Shown here: piece by piece, positions 9,109 to 17,699 of the stretch | Numbering within the stretch: position 1 is the stretch's first letter | Layout: every line of letters begins with the position of its first letter | Assembly (NCBI GenBank): GCA_035798135.1 | Contig: JAPFBR010000003.1 | Span: 372,001-436,000 of the forward strand | Source of the DNA: Sediminicola sp035798135 | Lineage (GTDB): Bacteria > Bacteroidota > Bacteroidia > Flavobacteriales > Flavobacteriaceae | Direction: 5' to 3' | DNA length: 64,000 nucleotides | The notes under the pieces: model-generated | What the model was told of the DNA's origin: nothing | Databases searched by the model: none | What the model saw: only the letters and a program-made list of their open reading frames with translations | Program-made: the position numbers and the translations under genes

Positions 9109-9675
9109 ATGAAAAGAAATAGCTTTATTTCGACCGTAATGATTTTGGCAGCCACTCCATTTCTTTCATACCCTCAAAATCGATCTTATTTTCAGACCAA
9201 TCGCAAAGGTTTTAAAATTAAATCAGGCGAAGGTAGGCTTCATGGCCACATCAAATTAAAAGGTGTAAACCAGAACATTCTTGACCTAAAAGTATCCGGA
9301 AGTGATACTGATGGTGGACTTGCCGTATTTGAACAAACATCCATTTCCCAAGGAATGGGCACGCCATTACATGTACACCACTCACAGAACGAGATGTTCT
9401 GTGTAATAGAGGGAGTCTATAAGTTTAAAGTCGGGAAAGAGGAATATGAATTAAGTGCAGGCGATAGTATCTTCCTACCCGAGAAAATTCCACATGCCTG
9501 GACCCAACTATCCAAAAAGGGAAAAATGACGGTCATATTCCAACCTGCGGGCAAGATGGAACAATTTTTTGTCACCGTGGCCGCATTGGACCATGAACCG
9601 AGCAAATCGGAAATGGCCCAGATATTTAAGAGCAATGATATGGAAATTGTTGGTCCCCCATTAAAATTGGGCTAA
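9109..9675 (+). CDS. Exported single-domain cupin
   Basis: A 188-residue protein with an N-terminal signal (about 22 residues, hydrophobic core VMILAATPFLSY) and one conserved cupin barrel. Cupin motif 1 is the segment GTPLHVHHSQNEMFCVIEG with His, His and Glu metal ligands. Motif 2 is GDSIFLPEKIPHAWTQLS with the last His. The substrate is unknown, since cupins of this type range from dioxygenases to binding proteins. It is monocistronic. Confidence 0.82.
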   Translation: MKRNSFISTVMILAATPFLSYPQNRSYFQTNRKGFKIKSGEGRLHGHIKLKGVNQNILDLKVSGSDTDGGLAVFEQTSISQGMGTPLHVHHSQNEMFCVIEGVYKFKVGKEEYELSAGDSIFLPEKIPHAWTQLSKKGKMTVIFQPAGKMEQFFVTVAALDHEPSKSEMAQIFKSNDMEIVGPPLKLG

Positions 9676-9738
9676 TCATAAAAAAGGGATTTCTTGCGGA
9701 CTATACAGATCAAGGAACTTTTTAGGAAAAAAAATAAA

Positions 9739-9746
9739 TATATTTG
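9739..9746 (+). promoter_or_regulatory. -7 box of the dus operon promoter
   Basis: TATATTTG lies 16 bp before the dus ATG, giving a very short leader. Confidence 0.5.
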
Positions 9747-9762
9747 CAGCAGGTAACCACAT

Positions 9763-10725
9763 ATGAGCTGCACACTTCTTTCTTCCCCCCTACAGGGCTT
9801 TACGGACTTCAAATTTCGGAATGCTTTTAACCACTATTTTGGTGGTATTGATACTTTTTATGCCCCCTATATCCGATTGGATGGAAAACTGCTTATAAAA
9901 TCATCTTACCAACGAGATCTTCAACCTGAGAACAATACTAGTTTGGAGGTTATTCCTCAAGTAATGACCAATGATGCGGATGAATTTCTTTTTGTGGTAC
10001 GATACGTTCAGAGTTTGGGTTATAAGGAATTGAATTGGAATTTGGGATGCCCTTACCCCATGGTTACCAAAAGAGGGATGGGCTCAGGCCTCATCAGTAA
10101 TGTTGAAAAAATCAACACTATACTTGATAGGGTACATTCGGAAACTGATATACTTGTTTCCATGAAAATGCGGATGGGTTATGAAAATAGTGAAGAAATT
10201 TTGGAAGCACTTCCTATGTTGGATACTTATCCCATAAAAAACATTGCCATTCACGCCCGTATTGGAAAACAACTCTATAAAGGCGGAGTAGATCTAAATG
10301 CCTTTCAACGTTGTTTGGACCTTAGTAATCATAAAATATATTATAATGGGGATATTACCTCAGTGTCCGTCTTAAAGGAAATGCAGGAACGCTTTCCAAC
10401 GATAGACCATTGGATGATTGGGAGAGGATTGATTGCAGATCCTTTTTTACCACAGATGATAAAAAACAATACAGAAGTATATCCAGATAATAGATTGGAT
10501 ATCTTTAGCGAATTCCATGATACAATTTTTACAGCCTATGATTTAGCTTTGTCAGGGCCAACCCCTATTCGAATGAAAATGCTAGGTTTTTGGGAATATT
10601 TCAGTCAATCCTTTTCAAATACTCCAAAAGTATATAAGAAAATTAAAAAGGCGAAGGATGTTACTGCCTATAGAGCTGCAGTTAAAGAAATACTACATAT
10701 GGAACGCCAATTCCTAAGGGGATAA
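9763..10725 (+). CDS. tRNA-dihydrouridine synthase
   Basis: A 320-residue FMN enzyme that reduces specific uridines in tRNA D-loops. It opens with the phosphate-binding segment LSSPLQGFTDFKFRNAF and has the catalytic region LNWNLGCPYPMVTKRGMGSGL with the active-site Cys. It also has VSMKMRMGY, the HAR segment (IAIHARIGKQLYKG), and YYNGDITS plus WMIGRGLIADPF for FMN phosphate binding. It most resembles the DusC-like, short-linker subgroup. A 23-bp gap to the VF530 gene suggests co-transcription. Confidence 0.92.
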   Translation: MSCTLLSSPLQGFTDFKFRNAFNHYFGGIDTFYAPYIRLDGKLLIKSSYQRDLQPENNTSLEVIPQVMTNDADEFLFVVRYVQSLGYKELNWNLGCPYPMVTKRGMGSGLISNVEKINTILDRVHSETDILVSMKMRMGYENSEEILEALPMLDTYPIKNIAIHARIGKQLYKGGVDLNAFQRCLDLSNHKIYYNGDITSVSVLKEMQERFPTIDHWMIGRGLIADPFLPQMIKNNTEVYPDNRLDIFSEFHDTIFTAYDLALSGPTPIRMKMLGFWEYFSQSFSNTPKVYKKIKKAKDVTAYRAAVKEILHMERQFLRG

Positions 10726-10747
10726 CAAACTATTATTATATTAGATC

Positions 10748-10999
10748 ATGGAAGAGGACAGAAAAGAACACCAAATAGTTAATGATCAGGCAAATAATCC
10801 GCTGCACGGAATAAAGTTGGCAGACATCTTGGATCATTTGGTTGCGGAATATGGATGGTTCGATCTAGGTAAAAGGATAAATATCAAATGTTTTACTAAC
10901 GATCCCTCCATAAAATCCAGTCTGAAATTCTTAAGAAAGACCCCATGGGCGAGGGAAAAAGTGGAGAATCTATATCTCTATTCCAAAAAAGCAAAATAG
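10748..10999 (+). CDS. VF530-family (DUF2132) small DNA-binding protein
   Basis: An 83-residue protein matching the VF530/DUF2132 family, named after a Vibrio fischeri structure. The core runs NPLHGIKLADILDHLVAEYG, then DLGKRINIKCFTNDPSIKSS and LKFLRKTPWAREKVE. The family has a small alpha-helical fold proposed to bind DNA. It is the second gene after dus and has no known pathway. Confidence 0.82.
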   Translation: MEEDRKEHQIVNDQANNPLHGIKLADILDHLVAEYGWFDLGKRINIKCFTNDPSIKSSLKFLRKTPWAREKVENLYLYSKKAK

Positions 11000-11140
11000 T
11001 TGAACTTCTCCAGGAATAGAACTAAATTCAAGTAATCACAGGGGAGAAGATGAAATTTTTTATAGCATATAATTCCTATATGTGACAAAAAAAAATGAAT
11101 ATAATTGCCTCAAAGACAACACATTTCAAATTTTAAATAC

Positions 11141-11148
11141 TACATTTG
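11141..11148 (+). promoter_or_regulatory. -7 box of cold-shock gene promoter
   Basis: TACATTTG lies 30 bp before the ATG of the cold-shock gene. Confidence 0.5.
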
Positions 11149-11177
11149 TGCCATATATAATTTTTTAATTTTTAGTA

Positions 11178-11369
11178 ATGAATAAAGGAACAGTAAAATT
11201 TTTCAACGACTCTAAAGGATTTGGATTTATCGTTGAAGAAGGATCAAACAAAGAACACTTTGTACACATTTCAGGATTGATCGATGAGATTCGCGAAGGA
11301 GATGAAGTAGAATTCGAATTGGAACAAGGAAAAAAAGGATTGAACGCAGTAAATGTAAAGGTAATTTAA
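11178..11369 (+). CDS. Cold-shock domain protein (CspA family)
   Basis: A 63-residue single cold-shock domain that binds single-stranded nucleic acids and melts RNA structure. It has RNP1 (KGFGFIVEE) and RNP2 (HFVHISGL) with the conserved aromatic residues, between the first strand GTVKFFNDS and the last GLNAVNVKVI. The length matches the family. It has its own promoter and a terminator at 11403-11434. Confidence 0.94.
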   Translation: MNKGTVKFFNDSKGFGFIVEEGSNKEHFVHISGLIDEIREGDEVEFELEQGKKGLNAVNVKVI

Positions 11370-11402
11370 TACTTACGCTTTAACTTTTTATTGAAAGACC
11401 AG

Positions 11403-11434
11403 AAGCCTGTTAATGAAAATTGACAGGCTTTTTT
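11403..11434 (+). terminator. Intrinsic terminator
   Basis: AAGCCTGT and ACAGGCTT form an 8-bp stem followed by T6. Confidence 0.82.
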
Positions 11435-11611
11435 ATGCTTAGACCTTACCAATGCCTTTGCTAGCAATTCATCATGTAGATTACAGTTTATAGATAATTA
11501 ATGTTAATTCCAATCCCTATTGATCTCTTTCTAAATCAGTAAATCTTTGAAATAAAACTACTTGCAAACCAACTTGGAGAGATTAATTAAATTTATAGTA
11601 AAAAATCTATA

Positions 11612-11638
11612 TTGTGGAACGCAACCTATTTATCTTTG
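11612..11638 (+). promoter_or_regulatory. Promoter of the tandem small-peptide genes
   Basis: TTG at 11612-11614 and TATCTTTG at 11631-11638 match the Bacteroidetes elements at good spacing, 47 bp before the first small ORF. Confidence 0.6.
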
Positions 11639-11685
11639 AGCCATCTAAGAGGATAATAACCTCCCCCAAATAATAAAAACCAAAT

Positions 11686-11778
11686 ATGAGCACATTTTTC
11701 GGTATCCTATTAATACTACTTGCGATCAACGCCCTATTATTGGTCATAAGTGTCAATAATGCCAAATCAAAAAAATAA
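11686..11778 (+). CDS. 30-residue single-span membrane peptide, copy 1
   Basis: The reading frame encodes 30 residues: MSTFFGILLILLAINALLLV, a hydrophobic stretch long enough to span the membrane, then ISVNNAKSKK with a basic tail. Two paralogues occur in the window (11853 and 27083) that share the pattern M-x-T-F-F-x-I-L, then A-I-N, then S-V-N. Most codon differences among them are synonymous (for example AGT GTC AAT, AGT GTT AAT and AGC GTG AAC), which shows selection on the peptide. It has a clear promoter, and the basic tail predicts N-out, C-in insertion. No function is known to me. Confidence 0.75.
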   Translation: MSTFFGILLILLAINALLLVISVNNAKSKK

Positions 11779-11852
11779 AAAAAGTAGGGTTTTTCCTCTT
11801 TTGGGTGTTACTTTAAAAACCGGCCTCTCCAAGTCCACAAAAATTTAAGGTA

Positions 11853-11945
11853 ATGGCAACATTTTTTGGCATATTAACCATACTCTTGGCAATTAACATC
11901 ATACTATTGCTGATCAGTGTTAATCGCACCTCCCATAAAATATAA
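11853..11945 (+). CDS. 30-residue single-span membrane peptide, copy 2
   Basis: The second member of the small family encodes MATFFGILTILLAINIILLL followed by ISVNRTSHKI. It lies 74 bp after copy 1 with no promoter box of its own, so the two probably share a transcript. The stop codon overlaps the start of a strong terminator (11944-11975). It has the same length as copy 1 to the residue, the same hydrophobic span and a basic C-terminus. A stop-free frame this short would be unremarkable alone. Conservation with the other two copies is what supports it. Confidence 0.75.
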   Translation: MATFFGILTILLAINIILLLISVNRTSHKI

Positions 11946-11975
11946 AAGGGATACCAAAGTATTGGTATCCCTTTT
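11944..11975 (+). terminator. Intrinsic terminator after the small-peptide pair
   Basis: A 14-bp perfect stem (11944-11957 with 11962-11975), AAAAGGGATACCAA paired to its complement, ends in TTTT. Confidence 0.85.
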
Positions 11976-12041
11976 ATGATTCTATCGAGCTGTATAATCA
12001 ATACCCCGAAATATAAAGCGGGGCATTGATACTATAAAACT

Positions 12042-12974
12042 TTATTTAACTTTCATCAACTCTACATCAAAAACCAAGGTGGCATCCCCCGGTATTACCC
12101 CTCCAGCTCCAGCACTTCCATATGCCAGATTAGAAGGAATTACAAAACGGGCTTTATCACCGACTTTTAACAAACTTACACCTTCATCCCATCCTGGGAT
12201 TACCTGGCCAACTCCTAATTCAAAATCAATAGGTTGGTTTCTTTTATATGAGGAATCAAAAACAGTTCCATTGACCAAAGCACCTTCGTAATGAACAGAT
12301 ACTATTTGCCCTTTTTCAGCCTTTGCGCCACTTCCATTTTGGATGATCTTGTATCTTAGTCCAGATGGAGTTTCATCAAAACCTGCGCCTACCTTATCCA
12401 GTTCCGCGGCTTGTATTGCCTTTTCAGCTACCAACCTCTTTTCTCTTGACCCTTCAAACGTACGGAAAGCCTCAACAGCATTCCAAGCCTCAGCCTCTTT
12501 TCCTACACGTAAAATTTCCAAAGTCTCAATTTTATCTCCTTGAGAAATAGCATCCACGATATCCTGTCCCTTTTCTACATGACCAAATATAGTATGTTTA
12601 TTGTCTAACCATGGTGTTGCAATATGCGTTATGAAAAATTGTGTTCCATTGGTTCCTGGACCAGCGTTTGCCATAGATAGTATACCAGGACCATCGTGCT
12701 TAAGATCTACATGGAATTCATCATCAAACTTATAACCACCATCACCTGTTCCTTTGCCCAAAGGACATCCTCCTTGGATCATAAAATCTGGAATTACCCT
12801 ATGAAAAGAAATTCCATCGTAATACGGAGTGCCTTGTGGTTTTACACTATTCTCCATATTACCTTCGGCCAAAGCCACAAAATTACCCACAGTTCCTGGG
12901 GTTTTGTCATGTGTCAATTTCACTAAAATCTCCCCTTTCGAAGTATTGAATTTAGCATATATTCCTTCTTGCAT
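12042..12974 (-). CDS. Fused cyclophilin-FKBP peptidyl-prolyl isomerase
   Basis: A 310-residue protein joining two unrelated prolyl-isomerase folds. Residues 1-165 are a cyclophilin (FHRVIPDFMIQGGCP, then FDDEFH, GTNGTQFFIT and LDNKHTIFG). A helical linker follows, and residues 205-310 are an FKBP domain (KGQIVSVHYEGALVNGTVFDSS, written in parts: VSVHYEGAL and FDSSYKRNQP, then VIPGWDEGVSLLKVGDKARF). No signal peptide is seen, so it should be cytosolic. It has its own promoter at 12997-13004. Both catalytic pockets appear complete. Confidence 0.93.
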   Translation of the reverse strand: MQEGIYAKFNTSKGEILVKLTHDKTPGTVGNFVALAEGNMENSVKPQGTPYYDGISFHRVIPDFMIQGGCPLGKGTGDGGYKFDDEFHVDLKHDGPGILSMANAGPGTNGTQFFITHIATPWLDNKHTIFGHVEKGQDIVDAISQGDKIETLEILRVGKEAEAWNAVEAFRTFEGSREKRLVAEKAIQAAELDKVGAGFDETPSGLRYKIIQNGSGAKAEKGQIVSVHYEGALVNGTVFDSSYKRNQPIDFELGVGQVIPGWDEGVSLLKVGDKARFVIPSNLAYGSAGAGGVIPGDATLVFDVELMKVK

Positions 12975-12996
12975 TTTACTCGTTTTTAATGAGGTG

Positions 12997-13004
12997 CAAA
13001 GGTA
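12997..13004 (-). promoter_or_regulatory. -7 box of the PPIase promoter
   Basis: The minus strand reads TACCTTTG 23 bp before the start codon. Confidence 0.5.
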
Positions 13005-13078
13005 CGGATTTATTTTTCTTCTTAAAATAAGTGTAATTGACTTTCGGAAAAATCCATCATATAAATACCGATCCTCCT

Positions 13079-14458
13079 TTAATTTGGCAAAATACCGTAT
13101 GAATCAAATAGGTAGACCATACTTGCCATAGCAGCTGCGCCAAGTTCCAACTCCCTTTTGTTCACATGCTCAAAAGTATCGTTTTCTGCATGGTGATGAT
13201 CAAAATAACGTTGGGAGTCAGGCACTAACCCAGCCAAGACAATCTTTTGATTTTTTAAGGGACCAATATCAGCACCACTGTATCCCTTTTCGAATACATG
13301 GACTAAATAAGGCTCAAACAAAGACTTCCAAGTCAATACTCTTTCAAGATTGGCATTGGAACTATCAAATGAAAATCCACGGGGCGTGAAACCTCCGGAA
13401 TCACTTTCAAGGGCAAAGATGTGGTTCTCATTTTTATTCTTGGCTACTTCGGCATACTTCTTCCCTCCACGCAATCCGTTTTCCTCATTCATAAACAAGA
13501 CGGCCCTAATAGTACGTTGTGGCTTATAGCCATTGACTTTCATTAATCTAAGCACTTCCATACTCTGTACAACCCCAGCCCCATCGTCATGCGATCCATC
13601 TCCAAGGTCCCAAGAATCCAAATGTCCTCCTACAACCAGTATCTCATTGGGGTAAGTACTGCCAGTTATTTCCCCTATGACGTTAAAGGACTCTACATCA
13701 TCATATTGCTTGCAGCTCTGTCTAAAAAAGAACTTGACCTTGGGGTTCAGCTTCAAGGTAGTACTCAGCAATTCGGCACCATTGGTGCTAATAGCGGCCG
13801 CTGGAATTCTACTGTCAACCAGCAAATCCCCATAACTCATAGATCCTGTATGTGGATAATCGTCCAATCGTAAGTTCATTGACCTGACTATGACACCTAC
13901 AGCTCCTAATTTACCTGCCTCTTCAGCTCCTGAATAACGTTGATCCACACAACCGGAATAGGCCTCAAAGGCGTTGATCAGGGTTGGGTCCATTGGTCTA
14001 TTAAAAAATACTATTTTACCGGCAACTTTTGACCTTCCCAATTCCTTAAGCTCTTCTATACCTTTGACCTCTATGACATTTGCCTTAATACCCACACCAG
14101 GTGTTGCCACAGAACCTCCCAAGGCACATATGGGAACGTTGTTGGTCATCCCAGGCTGATTTTCTATATAGGCAAACTCCGGTGTGCCCCTCACCCATTT
14201 AGGAACCATTACCGGCTGCAGCCACACCTTGTCCAACCCAAGGGAATCCATCTGCATTTTAGTGTATTCCACAGCTTGTTGTGCCTGTAAGGAACCTGAA
14301 AGTCTTCCGCCTATTTGATTTGACAAATAGTTGAGCCAGTCATATGCCTTGCCTTCTGCCAATGCCGAATTATAAATTGCTTTTATTTGTTTTTCATCTT
14401 TTGTTTGGGAAAACCCCACATTCACAGCTAATAATAACAATAGCAGTAGTATTCTCAT
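13079..14458 (-). CDS. Secreted M28-family aminopeptidase/carboxypeptidase Q-like
   Basis: A 459-residue exported zinc peptidase. Residues 1-17 are a signal peptide. A PA domain covers about residues 140-230. The M28 catalytic region carries VVGGHLDSWDLGDGSHDDGAG (His and Asp metal ligands), NEENGLRG (catalytic Glu) and HHHAENDTFEHV (final His). It likely trims N-terminal residues or dipeptides in the periplasm. Its start overlaps the stop of the upstream PPK2 gene (ATGA-type overlap, 14455-14458), so the two form an operon. Confidence 0.9.
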   Translation of the reverse strand: MRILLLLLLLAVNVGFSQTKDEKQIKAIYNSALAEGKAYDWLNYLSNQIGGRLSGSLQAQQAVEYTKMQMDSLGLDKVWLQPVMVPKWVRGTPEFAYIENQPGMTNNVPICALGGSVATPGVGIKANVIEVKGIEELKELGRSKVAGKIVFFNRPMDPTLINAFEAYSGCVDQRYSGAEEAGKLGAVGVIVRSMNLRLDDYPHTGSMSYGDLLVDSRIPAAAISTNGAELLSTTLKLNPKVKFFFRQSCKQYDDVESFNVIGEITGSTYPNEILVVGGHLDSWDLGDGSHDDGAGVVQSMEVLRLMKVNGYKPQRTIRAVLFMNEENGLRGGKKYAEVAKNKNENHIFALESDSGGFTPRGFSFDSSNANLERVLTWKSLFEPYLVHVFEKGYSGADIGPLKNQKIVLAGLVPDSQRYFDHHHAENDTFEHVNKRELELGAAAMASMVYLFDSYGILPN

Positions 14459-15339
14459 GCTTTTTCTTTTTCTAATTGAGTTTTATAAACTTCTAAATTA
14501 GCCTTTATATCATCATCAAGTTCGGGTTCCACAATATCTTTGTATTTTTTTAACTCTTCCAATAAAATGGAGGCAACAATGACGCGTGCCCCTTCCTTAT
14601 TATCCGCAGGAATAATATACCAAGGTGCTTTGGGTTTGGAAGTCTTATTGATGGCATCCTGATAACACTCTTGATACACATCCCATAATTTCCGCTCTTT
14701 TAAGTCACCCGGAGAAAATTTCCAATTCTTTTCCTGTAGATCCAACCTTCTTAAAAGACGTTGTCGCTGTTCTTCTTTGGAAAGGTGAAGAAAAAATTTA
14801 AATATGATGGTGCCATTTTCAGCAATATGCCTTTCAAAATTATTTATTTGCTCAAAACGTTTTTCCCAAAATGGTTCATCAATATCGGAAACCTCATGAA
14901 TGCCAGGAATGTTTTCCCCCATGATATATTCAGGGTGCACCCGTGTTACCAAAACGTTTTCATAATGGGTCCGGTTAAAAACTCCAAATTTACCTTTTGC
15001 AGGAAGCGCGATATAGTGCCTCCACAGGTAATCATGTTTTAATTCCAAATCCGTAGGTACCTTAAAACTATGCACCACTACTCCTCTGGCATTAAAATCC
15101 TTGAACACCTCCCGTATCAAACTATCCTTTCCTGCGGTATCCATGCCTTGCAGGCAGATTAGCACACTGTATTTACTATGGGCATAAAGTATATCCTGGA
15201 ACTTGCCCAAATCCTCACGGATCTTTTCCAATCCCTTCTTTAATTTTTTCTCTGACGCCTTTAGATTCTCGGACGTTTCCAACTCGGATAAGACAATAGG
15301 ACCATTTACCTTATAAGATTCAGTATCTACTTTTTTCAT
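14455..15339 (-). CDS. Polyphosphate kinase 2 family protein
   Basis: A 294-residue PPK2-family kinase transferring phosphate between polyphosphate and nucleotides. The P-loop is LQGMDTAGKDSLIREVF (about residues 62-78), followed by the lid region with LWRHYIALPAKGKFGVFNRTHYE and the RLL(R)RLD segment. The length matches the single-domain class (near 230-300). Whether it makes or consumes polyphosphate, and whether it prefers ADP, AMP or GDP, cannot be told from the sequence. It is the first gene of an operon with an M28 peptidase. Confidence 0.9.
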   Translation of the reverse strand: MKKVDTESYKVNGPIVLSELETSENLKASEKKLKKGLEKIREDLGKFQDILYAHSKYSVLICLQGMDTAGKDSLIREVFKDFNARGVVVHSFKVPTDLELKHDYLWRHYIALPAKGKFGVFNRTHYENVLVTRVHPEYIMGENIPGIHEVSDIDEPFWEKRFEQINNFERHIAENGTIIFKFFLHLSKEEQRQRLLRRLDLQEKNWKFSPGDLKERKLWDVYQECYQDAINKTSKPKAPWYIIPADNKEGARVIVASILLEELKKYKDIVEPELDDDIKANLEVYKTQLEKEKA

Positions 15340-15537
15340 GCTATGAATATAAATATATTATACCCTTTCCAATCGCTTGATAGGAAGATTTTTGGACTTT
15401 TTTCATCCGGAAACTCAACTTTTTGCCCCGAACATATAGTAAAACGGTACTTTATCGATTAAATAATAAGGAATCAACAGGTCTAGTTACCTTTATTCTT
15501 GTAATGAACCCAAATCACTACGCTTAAAACCTACCTT

Positions 15538-16236
15538 ATGAAAACACAATACTTTTTGCTGAGTGCAATAGCTTTGTGCATTTTATCTTCCTTTAACCTT
15601 AACAAGGCCTGTGATTATGCCAGCTCCAATATTGGCTACATAAAAAGTCAGACAGAAATGGCCATTAAAGCTGAAAATATCAACAAATCCAGATACTTTG
15701 CCTATAAAGCATTGAATGCCATTGATAAATCAAAAAAGCAATTGGAAAATTGTGATTGTGAATATGCCACGAAAAGCATCGATGAGACAACGGAAAATCT
15801 AAAAAATGCCACTAGGGCCACAACACTGGCGAGTACCAGAATGCTACTGGATAAAGCGTTACAGAATGCCAATGGAAGTATGGATGCACTTGGTGCACAC
15901 GAACTCCACAAGAGCAAATATGCAAGTGATGTATTGGCTATGAATACCAAGGATACGGAGAAGGAAATGATTGCTATGCGTTTACCGGAGAAACCCGTTT
16001 TGCATGATAAGATAGACAAATCCCTACAGCGTTATGAAACGTCCCTTACCAATGTTGTAAACTCCCTTGATTGTGATGAAGCCTATGCCTATGCCATTAA
16101 TGTATTTCAAAATTGCGAAAAGCAATTATTGCGAACCGATATCACGGAGGCCAAAATGTATTACAATCTAAAAACCAAATCCATAACGGAGAAGGCTCTG
16201 AAGTTATTAGAGGCCTGCAGAAATAATTCAAAGTAA
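15538..16236 (+). CDS. Exported helical protein of unknown function
   Basis: A 232-residue protein with a signal peptide (hydrophobic core YFLLSAIALCILSSF). The rest is predicted mostly helical and rich in Lys, Asn and Ala, with cysteines in CDYA, NCDCEYA, DCDEAYA, NCEK and EACR. The N- and C-terminal halves each contain an xCDxxYA-type motif after a long helix, suggesting an internal duplication. I do not recognise a named family. It has no operon partner and ends at a shared terminator. Confidence 0.7.
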   Translation: MKTQYFLLSAIALCILSSFNLNKACDYASSNIGYIKSQTEMAIKAENINKSRYFAYKALNAIDKSKKQLENCDCEYATKSIDETTENLKNATRATTLASTRMLLDKALQNANGSMDALGAHELHKSKYASDVLAMNTKDTEKEMIAMRLPEKPVLHDKIDKSLQRYETSLTNVVNSLDCDEAYAYAINVFQNCEKQLLRTDITEAKMYYNLKTKSITEKALKLLEACRNNSK

Positions 16237-16251
16237 TTAATGCACTAACTT

Positions 16252-16280
16252 AAAAAAGTCCTTCGATGAAGGACTTTTTT
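16252..16280. terminator. Bidirectional intrinsic terminator
   Basis: A 13-bp perfect stem (16252-16264 with 16268-16280) with A6 and T6 at its ends sits between convergent genes. Confidence 0.88.
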
Positions 16281-16282
16281 AA

Positions 16283-17446
16283 TTATTTACTTCCAAAAAG
16301 CTTAACATCTTCTTCCGTTACTTCTTTGCCACCGAGAATGATCAACCGTTCTACCACATTTCTCAATTCCCTGATATTCCCTGTCCAATCGTATTTCTTT
16401 AACATTTCCATGCCCCCATCGGAAAATACTTTGGTAGCCGTTCCATGTTCTTGGGATATTTTTTCAGCAAAGTAGGAGATCAATAGTGGTATGTCTTCCC
16501 TACGCTCGTTCAAATCAGGTACTTGTATTAAGATTACGGCCAACCTATGGTATAGATCCTCTCTAAAATTACCTTCCTTGATCTCTTTTTTTAGGTCTTT
16601 ATTGGTAGCCGCGATTACGCGCACATCTACCTTAATATCCTTATCGGATCCCACCCTTGAAATTTTACTTTCCTGAAGTGCACGCAGGACCTTGGCCTGT
16701 GCAGAAAGACTCATATCCCCGATCTCATCCAAAAAAATGGTGCCATTGTTGGCCGTTTCGAATTTCCCTGCCCTATCCTTTACCGCTGACGTAAAAGCAC
16801 CTTTGATATGCCCAAAAAGTTCGCTTTCTATCAGTTCAGAAGGTATAGCAGCGCAATTCACTTCAATAAATGGAGCTCCGCTACGCTGACTTTTTTCATG
16901 GATCCAATGTGCCACTAATTCCTTGCCTGTTCCGTTGGATCCGGTTATGAGTACCCTGGCATCTGTGGGTGCTACCTTTTCGATCATTTCCTTAATCGTT
17001 TCCAAGGCTTGGCTTTCCCCTATCATTTGGTAGTTCTTACTTACCTTTTTCTTTAAAATTTTATTCTCTATTACCAATTCCTTCTTATCCAACGCATTTC
17101 TCACAGTAGTGAGCAACCTGTTTAAATCCGGTGGTTTCGAGATATAATCAAAGGCCCCCATTCTCATGGTATTGACGGCTGTATCTAAATCGCCATGGCC
17201 GGAGATCATTATGAAAGGGATCTCTGGTTTTATTTTTCTGGCAGCTTCCAATACCTCTACACCATCCATTTTCGGCATTTTGATATCACATAGCACCAAA
17301 TCAAAATCTTCTTTTTTTATGCTTTCCAGTCCTTTCAGACCATCTTCTGCCTCCTCTACTATATACGAATCGTTTTCCTCGCTCAATATTTTAACAAGGA
17401 CCCTTCTAATGGCCGATTCGTCTTCAATTACCAATATTTTTGACAT
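16283..17446 (-). CDS. Sigma-54 response regulator without DNA-binding domain
   Basis: A 387-residue NtrC-type protein. The receiver domain (1-115) has the acidic pair at Glu8/Asp9, phospho-acceptor Asp54 and Lys104. The AAA+ sigma-54 activation domain (about 140-385) has Walker A GSNGTGKE (169-176), Walker B TIFLDEIGD and sensor II TGNIRELRN. The sigma-54 contact loop reads GAFTSA (216-221) instead of the common GAFTGA. The protein stops at residue 387, just after sensor II, and has no Fis-type helix-turn-helix. It may therefore activate RpoN from solution or through a partner. No histidine kinase lies beside it. Confidence 0.92.
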   Translation of the reverse strand: MSKILVIEDESAIRRVLVKILSEENDSYIVEEAEDGLKGLESIKKEDFDLVLCDIKMPKMDGVEVLEAARKIKPEIPFIMISGHGDLDTAVNTMRMGAFDYISKPPDLNRLLTTVRNALDKKELVIENKILKKKVSKNYQMIGESQALETIKEMIEKVAPTDARVLITGSNGTGKELVAHWIHEKSQRSGAPFIEVNCAAIPSELIESELFGHIKGAFTSAVKDRAGKFETANNGTIFLDEIGDMSLSAQAKVLRALQESKISRVGSDKDIKVDVRVIAATNKDLKKEIKEGNFREDLYHRLAVILIQVPDLNERREDIPLLISYFAEKISQEHGTATKVFSDGGMEMLKKYDWTGNIRELRNVVERLIILGGKEVTEEDVKLFGSK

Positions 17447-17699
17447 CTATTCTAACTTATTAACTACTAACGTTTATTGTATTGATTTGGTATTTTACAA
17501 TTTTCAAGTGCCGCTATGCGACCTCCTCTTAAAATTATCTCTTAGGAATAAATAAGCTTACAAGGCAAATTACTTCTATGATGATAACCCTTGGTACCAT
17601 TGGATCAAATTATATTTACTGCACTAACCATAATTCATGCCAACTTGATTTTGTTGCAAATTCAACCTACAATGTCACAAAGCTCCAATACAACAACAC

